Shown here: positions 54,458-61,708 of the stretch, in pieces
How positions within the stretch are numbered: the first letter of the stretch is position 1
How the letters are laid out: every line of letters begins with the position of its first letter
From: Balneola sp. MJW-20
GTDB taxonomy: Bacteria > Bacteroidota > Rhodothermia > Balneolales > Balneolaceae
Direction of reading: 5' to 3'
Assembly (NCBI RefSeq): GCF_040811775.1
Contig: NZ_JBFNXW010000003.1
Location: 186,001-250,000, forward strand
DNA length: 64,000 bases
Translations under genes and position numbers: made by a program
Notes under the pieces: model-generated
What the model saw: the letters and a program-made list of their open reading frames with translations, nothing else
What the model was told of the DNA's origin: nothing
The model's database searches: none

Positions 54458-55783
54458 TCAGCTTGCCTTCCCGAAGACCTGGTCTATTCGCTCTTCAAGT
54501 AATCTGCCCTGTTCAGAAGTTTTAGCCGGGTTCCAGTTGTCCTTAAATGAAGCCTTGAAGAATAACTCTTTAATATAGGCTGCAGTACGAACAAATCGCA
54601 TGAAATAGCCGGTATACAAAACCATCCCGGGGAGATAAATAACATACTTTAGCTTATCCTTCCAGTCTTTAGACAAAATCAGGACTACGATATACTGCAG
54701 TACTTTTGAAAAGGAATACAGGATGAAACCGGTGATTATTATATAGAAGATCTCGTTGGTGAAGTTGAAGATGATGTCCACCATGTAGATATACCACAGA
54801 AAATTCAGAATAAAGTTAAAGAAGATATTTTCAGCTACAGATATAAAATTAGCCATATCAAAAGTATCAAAAGGCATGAAGAGGTTCTTATGCTTTCTCA
54901 ACCTGAATCTGACAAGAGAACGACTCCAGCGTAGTCTCTGCTTCGCAAGTTTCATAAATGTGTTAGGTACTGAGGTAAAGATCGTAGCTTTTGGTTCAAA
55001 ATGGATCTTATATCCTAACTTCCTGATCTTCAGCGTGATGTCTCCGTCCAGTCCGGGGCCAATATCCCAGCCTCCAACTTTATCAAGGGCTTCTTTACGA
55101 AATGCACCAAAAGCACCTGACACTATCCTTAGAATTCCCAGAGAAGAAGAGACCATACGGCCTACCATAATGAAGATATTATATTCGATCTTCTGAAGTG
55201 TGGTGGAGAGACTGTCTCCGGGATTTCTTACTTCCAGATTCCCGCCTACTGCACCAATTTTCGAGTCCATGTAAAAGGGGATCATGATCTCTTCCAGTGC
55301 ATCTTCTTTAAGACTGGAATCAGCATCCAGGTGAATAATGAATTCTCCCCGAGTATACCGAAGTGCTGTATTGGCGGCCGAGGCCTTCCCTCCCCGGTCC
55401 TCCTGAGAGATAAAAAGATCGATCTTGCCTTGTCGCTCCAGGCTTCTTCCAATCAGCTCGGAATGATCATCAGAACCATCATCAACAATTATGAGCTCAA
55501 AATTGCGATAGGTCTGATTCTCCAGTGACTTAACTAATTGGTAATAGTTGTTCCCCTCATTTTTACCGGGCACAATGACCGAAAGAAATGGCTTTGCAGA
55601 GAAGAACTCTTCCCTGGCGCTTTTATAATCCATTTCCCCAAAACGAGTCTTGATCGTGTATACCAATAGAAGAGCATAATCCATGAGAATATATCTCGGA
55701 AGCTCAAATATCATGTAGAACCAAAAGATCCTGGTGAATCCTGAGGCGCCTTCCTGTGCCCAGTATGAAATGAGATCATTCAT
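54458..55783 (-). CDS. Membrane family-2 glycosyltransferase (synthase type)
   Basis: An inner-membrane processive GT2. Counted from the upstream ATG at 55801 (447 residues), TM segments lie at ~22-50, 315-345, 350-377 and 388-408. The cytosolic GT-A domain has VIVPGKNEG, Asp107-Asp108 in IVDDGSDD, DAD at 159-161 in IHLDADSS, Asp252/Asp254 in PGLDGDITLK (the acceptor-base site, TED in BcsA) and QRLRW at 288-292. This set is that of chitin/cellulose/PNAG/hyaluronan-type synthases. There is no PilZ domain. I favour the ATG at 55783 (MNDLISYW), overlapping the response-regulator gene by 8 nt; the ATG at 55801 is the alternative. Product polymer unknown. Confidence 0.88.
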   Translation of the reverse strand: MNDLISYWAQEGASGFTRIFWFYMIFELPRYILMDYALLLVYTIKTRFGEMDYKSAREEFFSAKPFLSVIVPGKNEGNNYYQLVKSLENQTYRNFELIIVDDGSDDHSELIGRSLERQGKIDLFISQEDRGGKASAANTALRYTRGEFIIHLDADSSLKEDALEEIMIPFYMDSKIGAVGGNLEVRNPGDSLSTTLQKIEYNIFIMVGRMVSSSLGILRIVSGAFGAFRKEALDKVGGWDIGPGLDGDITLKIRKLGYKIHFEPKATIFTSVPNTFMKLAKQRLRWSRSLVRFRLRKHKNLFMPFDTFDMANFISVAENIFFNFILNFLWYIYMVDIIFNFTNEIFYIIITGFILYSFSKVLQYIVVLILSKDWKDKLKYVIYLPGMVLYTGYFMRFVRTAAYIKELFFKASFKDNWNPAKTSEQGRLLEERIDQVFGKAS

Positions 55784-57239
55784 ATTCAGAATTTTCCTCA
55801 AAAGGCATTAAGAGAGTCTGTAACTGTATTTCGGCTGACTTCCCCTCTTCAACAGAAGTCATATTTTCATTTATTTCCACCTCAAAACCATCAAAATTAT
55901 CTCTTATCAGGTTTTTAATATGACTGGTAACACGGTTAAGCACTCCTCGGCTTTTATCCTGGTCTGCTTCAGTAAACAATAGCAGCATCGTGATACGGTC
56001 ACTGAATATGATCCCGTCTGATGACCGAATATCCTGATTTACGAGATCAAAGAGTTCTTCGATGAGGTTTTTCTGCCCCTCTTCTCCTATCCCCTGAAAC
56101 AGATCCGTCAGATTAGAGAATTGAACAGCAGCTATCGTGCTTTCGAAATCTGCGATAGCTTTCCTTCCGATCTCATTACTCAGCAAGCGAAGGAAATAAT
56201 CTTCATTGATGATCTCATTCAGTTCATCAAAACCTTTAAGGTTTACAGGCAGCTTGCCGGTTGCAGCATCTTCACCCAGCTTGGTCAGATGATAATTCTT
56301 GACCTTCTTCTTAAGTAGCCGGTCTACTTTGTTGTCTGCACCGCAATCATGGCATTTAGCTTTAATTAACGGATCCTGAAATTCATTATCACACTTATTA
56401 CAAGTATACATTACTGATGGTTTATCGTAATCAACACCAATATGCTTAAGTATCCTGGAACATTTTGGACATTCCATAATATCACCGCTTTCGGATTTCA
56501 TGAAATCAGAAACAGGGCCAACATATGCACAGGGGAAGTGATGGAGCAGGTCCTCGATATCGAGATCAGTAGACTGGCATTTTGGACAGGACTCACGAAA
56601 ATGAAGTAAACTGTTGTAACAACTATTGCAAGAATATATATAGTCTACGAACTCTCCTTTGATCAATCCTTCTTTTTCAGCAGACTCTAGTATATCAACA
56701 GCGAGATGTTCATTGTCATAATCCAGATTAACTGTCAGGAAGGGATAGATATATCCAAGCTTTGAATTACGGTTGGGCAGGGCAATGATCGGTTTTCTTC
56801 TGCTGTGACTCATCTGTAATGCCTTTTTCATAAGTACATTTTCAGTTGAGCTGCTGTTTACATCCTTTCTGAGGTTGTCGATGGCACGAGTGATGGCCTT
56901 TCTGAAACGGATCTGTGAAAATGGCTTAAGCAGATAATCGGTTATGCCATATTCAAAGGCTTTGAGGGCAAATTCCTGATCGCCGGTCATCAGAATGATC
57001 TGAACATCATCAGGGATCTCGATCTCATCTAAAAATTCAAACCCGGTCATATCCGGCATATGAACATCTAGAAAAATGATATCGATATCATAGCGACCAA
57101 ACATTTCCTGTGCTTCTTTTCCTGTACTTGCAATTCCAACAGGATTCAGTCGCCGGTCAGCCTTTTCAACCATATTATAAGCTACTTTTTGGAAAGCACT
57201 GTCGTCTTCAACAATAAGGCAGTTAATTTTCTTCATCAT
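55776..57239 (-). CDS. Response regulator: receiver + TackOD1 zinc domain + degenerate GGDEF
   Basis: 487 residues in three parts. Receiver 1-125 with Asp58 (FLDVHMPDMTGFEFL), Thr85 and Lys105, complete for phosphorylation. Zinc-binding part ~195-310 with eleven Cys (204, 207, 218, 221, 237, 257, 260, 280, 283, 296, 299); HHFPCAYVGPVSDF and LKHIGVDYDKPSV match the TackOD1 output domain, as I recall the family. C-terminal part ~355-480 has the GGDEF-domain layout (VQFSNLTDLFQGIGEEG) but SDRIT in place of GGDEF, with Arg405-Ser-Ser-Asp408 retained at the I-site position. I infer a c-di-GMP-sensing or dimerising output without cyclase activity. Lies between the receiver-like gene (12 nt) and the glycosyltransferase (overlap). 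Confidence 0.82.
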   Translation of the reverse strand: MMKKINCLIVEDDSAFQKVAYNMVEKADRRLNPVGIASTGKEAQEMFGRYDIDIIFLDVHMPDMTGFEFLDEIEIPDDVQIILMTGDQEFALKAFEYGITDYLLKPFSQIRFRKAITRAIDNLRKDVNSSSTENVLMKKALQMSHSRRKPIIALPNRNSKLGYIYPFLTVNLDYDNEHLAVDILESAEKEGLIKGEFVDYIYSCNSCYNSLLHFRESCPKCQSTDLDIEDLLHHFPCAYVGPVSDFMKSESGDIMECPKCSRILKHIGVDYDKPSVMYTCNKCDNEFQDPLIKAKCHDCGADNKVDRLLKKKVKNYHLTKLGEDAATGKLPVNLKGFDELNEIINEDYFLRLLSNEIGRKAIADFESTIAAVQFSNLTDLFQGIGEEGQKNLIEELFDLVNQDIRSSDGIIFSDRITMLLLFTEADQDKSRGVLNRVTSHIKNLIRDNFDGFEVEINENMTSVEEGKSAEIQLQTLLMPFEENSEYE

Positions 57240-57251
57240 GCGATAATAGTC

Positions 57252-57611
57252 TTATAATCTGTTCTTGATCAAGCTGGTGGTCTCTGCTATTCCGCCCAGT
57301 TCGGAAAGCCGTTCCAGGGTGCCGTCTACCAATTCTTTGAGCAATTCGCTGTACTCTCCATAACTTTTATAGAGATAGAGTGGCATCAGGTATACCTCTT
57401 CTTCTTCATGAGAGCGAATACTTCGGATCATATCAAAGGTGAAAGTATGACGCGAGTATTCTATGATGATACCATCATATCCTTTCAGAACTTCGAACTG
57501 AAGGGGTTCCTGGTCAAACAGCTTTACAAAGCGGAGATCTCCCACTTCGAAGATGCGCTGATCACCGTTTTCCTCTTTGTCGTCGTCTACAAAAAAATCT
57601 TCAATTGCCAT
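57252..57611 (-). CDS. Small receiver-like protein (pseudo-receiver)
   Basis: A 119-residue soluble acidic protein. No family was recognised with certainty. The middle, YDGIIIEYSRHTFTFDMIRS then IRSHEEEEVYLMPLYLYKS, follows the beta3-alpha3-beta4 pattern of response-regulator receivers, with Glu51 where the phosphoacceptor Asp would be. It would therefore be a non-phosphorylated partner or decoy. Its ATG overlaps the HlyD-type stop (TGATG), which fits coupled translation. What else it could be: an N-terminal module belonging with the TackOD1 protein. Confidence 0.55.
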   Translation of the reverse strand: MAIEDFFVDDDKEENGDQRIFEVGDLRFVKLFDQEPLQFEVLKGYDGIIIEYSRHTFTFDMIRSIRSHEEEEVYLMPLYLYKSYGEYSELLKELVDGTLERLSELGGIAETTSLIKNRL

Positions 57612-58660
57612 CAGAATACGGTTTTTGTTACGGTTACACCCATTTTGTTGTTGGCTTTCCAGGTTTTGAGCTCCTGTGCATTTTCTGGTTTCAGTTCAGC
57701 GATGAGCTGAATACTGAATTTCAGGGCATTATTTGAACTCGAGGAGGGCCGGTCAACAACAGACTCTGCGGCATATATATCAGTAATGATACCGCTGCTT
57801 TTTTGACCATTGTCAAAGGACACATTCATTTTATCTCCAATGTTAAGATGCTTTCCATCTTCCTGGTCAAAAATAGCCTGTACTTTAAGATTGGTATTTT
57901 CACTTAATATGGTGATCACTCGCTCTGATTTGAGACCAAGTTCTGTGTCATTCTTATGAACGGCAGTTACAACTCCTTCTACAGGAGATGAGAAGATCAT
58001 TTTCATCGTTTGAACTTTCTTAAGTGCTTCAGAACCTTCATTGGCATATGGATCAGCAATCAGAGCCTGTAATCTATTGCGCTGTTGTCTGATCAGAGAA
58101 GCCTGTTCATTACTGTTTTCAACTTTGGTTCGAAGACTTACCAGTCGATCTTCTATGGACTTCAGGTCAGAAACGGATGCTACGCCTAAACGAATCTCCC
58201 GCTTAACCATTTCTAGTCTGTCCTGATAATAAATCAGCTCAGACCTGGCCTGATCCAGTTCTTTTTGTTTGAGTCTCAGGTCACCTTGTACTTTGTCCAG
58301 ATCGTCCTGGTACTGAAGGATCCTTTTTTTCAGGTTATCCAGACTGTCGATCGTTTGATTCCATTCAAGGAAAGTAAACTGAAAAAGGGTGTCTGATTTT
58401 AAAACGGAGTCTCCGGGCTGAACATAGATCTTTTGTATTCTGATGTCGCTGGGTGAACGTACTTCAAGTTGATTGGTAACTATCCGGCCATCACCGCTGA
58501 CAAAAAGATTTGCCTTACCAACAAAATAGATCAGCGCAACAATTGCTATAGTGAGGAGTGAGAGATAGACCACCCGATCCCAGTTGGTACTCTTCGGAGC
58601 TTCTTTTTCACGCGTGCCCCTGATCTGAGATTTTTTAGAATTAAATTGTCCGCTCTTCAT
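57611..58660 (-). CDS. HlyD-family periplasmic adaptor
   Basis: A 349-residue inner-membrane-anchored adaptor: cytosolic basic tail (1-26), one TM (~28-49), a barrel-sandwich (lipoyl) half VRSPSDIRIQKIYVQPGD, a long coiled coil (~103-205; KKRILQYQDDLDKVQGDL), and the second half FSSPVEGVVTAVHKNDTE with beta-barrel DKMNVSFDNGQKSSGIITD. Such proteins connect an inner-membrane exporter with a TolC channel. No ABC or RND transporter is present; the neighbours are a TolC-like protein (24 nt upstream) and a glycosyltransferase. Confidence 0.88.
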   Translation of the reverse strand: MKSGQFNSKKSQIRGTREKEAPKSTNWDRVVYLSLLTIAIVALIYFVGKANLFVSGDGRIVTNQLEVRSPSDIRIQKIYVQPGDSVLKSDTLFQFTFLEWNQTIDSLDNLKKRILQYQDDLDKVQGDLRLKQKELDQARSELIYYQDRLEMVKREIRLGVASVSDLKSIEDRLVSLRTKVENSNEQASLIRQQRNRLQALIADPYANEGSEALKKVQTMKMIFSSPVEGVVTAVHKNDTELGLKSERVITILSENTNLKVQAIFDQEDGKHLNIGDKMNVSFDNGQKSSGIITDIYAAESVVDRPSSSSNNALKFSIQLIAELKPENAQELKTWKANNKMGVTVTKTVF

Positions 58661-58684
58661 ACTTTAAAATGATTAGGTAAAATT

Positions 58685-60766
58685 TTATTGGGAGCTCATC
58701 CAGGAGTCAAGATCATGAATTACAATATTCCGGATCCTGTGCTTTGAGTTCAGCGAATTTAAAGTTTGTTTTAGCTCATTGATTGAGTTGAAATCTTCAG
58801 GCCGTAATGCCAGTACAAAGGTGGTTGAGACCTCAGAAATGAAATCCTGAACTGACCGGAAAAGACGATCCGCATCAGTAATACCATAAACCATTAATAT
58901 CACCGTATCAGAAAGTTGATCTATTTCGTCGATTACGGGTAAATAACTTGTCGGGATAGAAACACTTAATTCAAGTGAATAACGATCAGAATATTCCCTT
59001 GCCCTTCTCAGCATCTCAACATACCGTTGTAAATATTCAGAATTTCGCTGGTCCCAGTCATCAAAGGTATGAGGCTCAACATCCAGGTGAATGCCTTTTA
59101 CACCAAGATCTGCTGCATTTGTGATAAAACTTTCCAGCTCTTGATCGTGATCCTTAAAGATAAGTTGATTATCACCGATCATTAGGTGTACTTCAAGCCC
59201 TGGAGAGTTCTTAATTAGGGCGCTGATATTTTCGGATGCAGCCATTGAAGGTCCTCCTGAGGCATAAACAGTTCTTACGTTATTATCAGTAAGAAAGCTT
59301 TTAATGGCTGTTTCATCATACTTCTCAAATGAAACAGACCAGATATAGGAACTTAACCGGGTGTTTAGTAGCTCAGTGCTTGAGTCCAGATCCAGGGGTA
59401 TCAAATAGTTTAAAAGTGATCGTTCGGGTAGCAGGGTCTGAATCCGGATCAGGTTTGTGTACAGGTCCTTTTTAATATCCAGCAGATCAATGGCTGTGGC
59501 AAATCGATCCGAGATTGCGTTGAGTAACAGGTTAGGGCTGTAGGAATCGGAGTTGATTGATTGTAGGATCGTTTGCTGTCTCAGAGCCTGCTCCTGACTC
59601 TTGTACAACGCATAAACATCCCGATAGGTTTTCAGCTTGCTTTGGTAATCTCTGAATTGATTTAGAACTTCTGTTCTGACAAGTTCAGATCGTTCTTCAT
59701 TCTCGATCTCTTTGATCCTGATCTCCTGCCGCTGAACAGACCGTTTGCGGTCAATGCTGAGCGGGAGCGGTAAAGAGAAGGTTAGTCCGGCTGAAAAGAA
59801 TTCACGGTTCTGAAGTTCATTCCCGTTATTCTGAATACCAGAACCACCATAAAGATTATATCTTAAAAAAGTGGTCAGCGTGAATTCACTAAAAAGATTG
59901 AATTCCTGATCACTGTAAGGATTTGGTAAGTCCCGGTAGAATGAAAGCCCCTCGTCTAATAGTCTTGGTAGATCTATATCAATGATGGGAAATACCGTAG
60001 GATCCGGATAATCTCCGGTATTATAGGCAAGTTGTTCAATATATCTCCGGCTTGCATCGGCTTCGGCCCGGATGGTTCCCTTTTTGGAGGATATATCCAG
60101 CACTTCATTCAGTGATACATAATTCATTTCATAAAGAGCAGAGGAAACTTTCTGCTGTTCCTCTAAAATTTTACTGTACTGAAGCAGGAGCTCAGATCTG
60201 GACTGGTTATATGCGATCAGAAACTGATTGAATAATTGTTGATAGGATCGTCTGGTGGATTCAATCGTTGCTTCATCTCTTGTCAGTGCAATTTCTCTGC
60301 CGATACGGTCTGCATTATCACGATTTTGAAGAAGGCCGTTTTTAAGGATACTCCATTCCAACCCAACATTTGCCCTCCTTTGATAGAAAATACCTTCCGC
60401 TCCGAAAACACCTTGCTCCAGATTTTCAATGTATCCGGCACTGATACCAATGCCAATATCATTTTCTTGTATTTCCTTTTGAGACTGAAGCAGACGGATC
60501 TCGGCATCATAAAGTACTCCGATGGCGGTGTCGGGTTGAAATACGGGTTTTAATAAGTTCAGATCATACGAACCTGTTGGATCAATAGGACTATGCTCTG
60601 TATAATATGATGCGATCGAATCAATGCGGGCTGTGAGTCTGTCCATATCAGCTAACGAAACTGATTGAGCTATCCCACTCCGGGGTATAAAGCACCCGGC
60701 AATAAGAACTAAAATAAATATGTAATCTCTTGCTCCCGCACAAGTGATTAACTTCTGGTCACTCAC
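58685..60766 (-). CDS. TolC-like outer-membrane channel fused to a GH-like TIM-barrel domain
   Basis: 693 residues, GTG start at 60764-60766; signal peptide ~14-34. Residues ~60-470 form a TolC/OEP-type domain: long helices (ESTRRSYQQLFNQFLIAYNQ; LQYSKILEEQQKVSSALYEM), then barrel strands (AGLTFSLPLPLSID) and the second helical pair. Residues ~485-693 do not belong to TolC. They have alternating beta/alpha elements and the motif VKGIHLDVEPHTFDDW with Asp562 and Glu564, resembling DxE catalytic motifs of GH18-like barrels, with FVLALRPEDF near the end. The fusion suggests periplasmic/extracellular glycan handling at the exit channel. First gene of the operon with the HlyD adaptor, pseudo-receiver, TackOD1 regulator and GT2. 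The exact GH family is uncertain. Confidence 0.78.
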   Translation of the reverse strand: MSDQKLITCAGARDYIFILVLIAGCFIPRSGIAQSVSLADMDRLTARIDSIASYYTEHSPIDPTGSYDLNLLKPVFQPDTAIGVLYDAEIRLLQSQKEIQENDIGIGISAGYIENLEQGVFGAEGIFYQRRANVGLEWSILKNGLLQNRDNADRIGREIALTRDEATIESTRRSYQQLFNQFLIAYNQSRSELLLQYSKILEEQQKVSSALYEMNYVSLNEVLDISSKKGTIRAEADASRRYIEQLAYNTGDYPDPTVFPIIDIDLPRLLDEGLSFYRDLPNPYSDQEFNLFSEFTLTTFLRYNLYGGSGIQNNGNELQNREFFSAGLTFSLPLPLSIDRKRSVQRQEIRIKEIENEERSELVRTEVLNQFRDYQSKLKTYRDVYALYKSQEQALRQQTILQSINSDSYSPNLLLNAISDRFATAIDLLDIKKDLYTNLIRIQTLLPERSLLNYLIPLDLDSSTELLNTRLSSYIWSVSFEKYDETAIKSFLTDNNVRTVYASGGPSMAASENISALIKNSPGLEVHLMIGDNQLIFKDHDQELESFITNAADLGVKGIHLDVEPHTFDDWDQRNSEYLQRYVEMLRRAREYSDRYSLELSVSIPTSYLPVIDEIDQLSDTVILMVYGITDADRLFRSVQDFISEVSTTFVLALRPEDFNSINELKQTLNSLNSKHRIRNIVIHDLDSWMSSQ

Positions 60767-61137
60767 AAATGGATATGTTTGATTGCTAATTATTGAATTG
60801 TATTACTTGCCTAAAGCATACCTGAAATTTTTTATAAACAGGCTTTTCATATTCCCCGGCCAAATATACCCTTATAGTATGTTACTTATAATTAATTTTT
60901 TTTATGGTTGTATCAGCCTAGAAGAAATGGAGCTTAGATTCCTGAATTTTCCACTTTATTTATTTCGGTCACCATTAAATATAAAACAGATCAGCTTTAG
61001 TGTAATAGCCGATTAAGTGGAAATTGTTATCGCATAAGGCGATACTGAAACAAATAATAAGAACTTACTTATTGAAGAATTATAAACGTAACTTAAACAC
61101 ATTGAAATTGTGCATCAATGTATGATATGGAGCAGTG
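60767..61137. other. Divergent intergenic region, no gene supported
   Basis: This 371-nt AT-rich gap separates the polysaccharide-type operon (minus) from a small-protein gene (plus), so it should hold both promoters. A 77-codon frame at 60783-61016 is hydrophobic and AT-driven and is not believed. The only clear structure is a dyad, TATCGC (61028-61033) with GCGATA (61039-61044). Confidence 0.5.
61028..61044. promoter_or_regulatory. Small dyad, possible operator
   Basis: TATCGC, ATAAG, GCGATA: a perfect 6-bp inverted repeat about 95 nt before the first small gene and 262 nt from the TolC-GH start. No T-run follows. It may be a regulator site or a chance hairpin. Confidence 0.3.
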
Positions 61138-61329
61138 ATGGGAATATTTTGGGATCTTATGCAGCAAAGTGAATTAGAAAAACAACAGGCTCACGCTGAA
61201 ACTCTGGAGGATCGTGTAGAGCAGCTCGAGAAAGAGTTACTAAAGACAAGAGAACTGCTTTCCAAAACACTTCATGCATTGGAAGAACATGTAGGCAAGG
61301 ATATAGACGGTGATGGGAAAGCCGGATAG
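61138..61329 (+). CDS. Small coiled-coil protein, hypothetical
   Basis: A 63-residue protein from the ATG at 61138 (a GTG one codon upstream is possible). Starts MGIFWDLMQQSELEKQQ and continues as a charged heptad helix (LEDRVEQLEKELLKTRELL), ending in KDIDGDGKAG, which has the spacing of an EF-hand-like Asp loop (DxDGDG). No homologue recognised. The dense coiled coil argues for a real gene. A second small gene follows after 93 nt. Confidence 0.6.
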   Translation: MGIFWDLMQQSELEKQQAHAETLEDRVEQLEKELLKTRELLSKTLHALEEHVGKDIDGDGKAG

Positions 61330-61422
61330 TTCAATATCCTGCAGAGCTCTGATAAAAGCAGCTCGTAGTTAGCAATTTAAAGAACTGATTCAACGAAAAT
61401 CGGATGTTGATAGGACAGGCTC

Positions 61423-61548
61423 ATGGATGAAGTAGGTGGTTTTGGAATTGTAATGGTCATAGCGATCATTTTATTTGCTCGTCTGGGAATGCGATTATTA
61501 CTCGGCTGGAATAAAAGTAAAAAAGAGAAAGAGAGTTCAGAAAAGTAA
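61423..61548 (+). CDS. Small single-span membrane protein, hypothetical
   Basis: A 41-residue protein. An N-terminal acidic start (MDEVGGFG) leads into one hydrophobic segment (residues 7-28, IVMVIAIILFARLGMRLLL) followed by a basic/Ser tail (KSKKEKESSEK). The charge pattern fits a single-span membrane protein with a cytosolic C-terminus. The frame is ATG 61423 to TAA 61546-61548. I do not recognise it; too short for normal gene callers. Confidence 0.5.
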   Translation: MDEVGGFGIVMVIAIILFARLGMRLLLGWNKSKKEKESSEK

Positions 61549-61708
61549 TAATTAGCTTCTTTTACCGTATTTATAAGCCTGCGGGAATGTTTATAGTTGT
61601 TTAAAGGTATCTTCATTGTGAATATCTGGAAGATTTAATTACTTTTAAAGTGCTATATATCAATAGCTTATTCGCAAAGCATTATATTCATACTTCAGTC
61701 TTTACTCT

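Noticed and set aside
60783..61016. A 77-codon hydrophobic frame in the intergenic region
   Set aside because: It is AT-driven, with no sensible start context and a composition typical of random AT-rich DNA.
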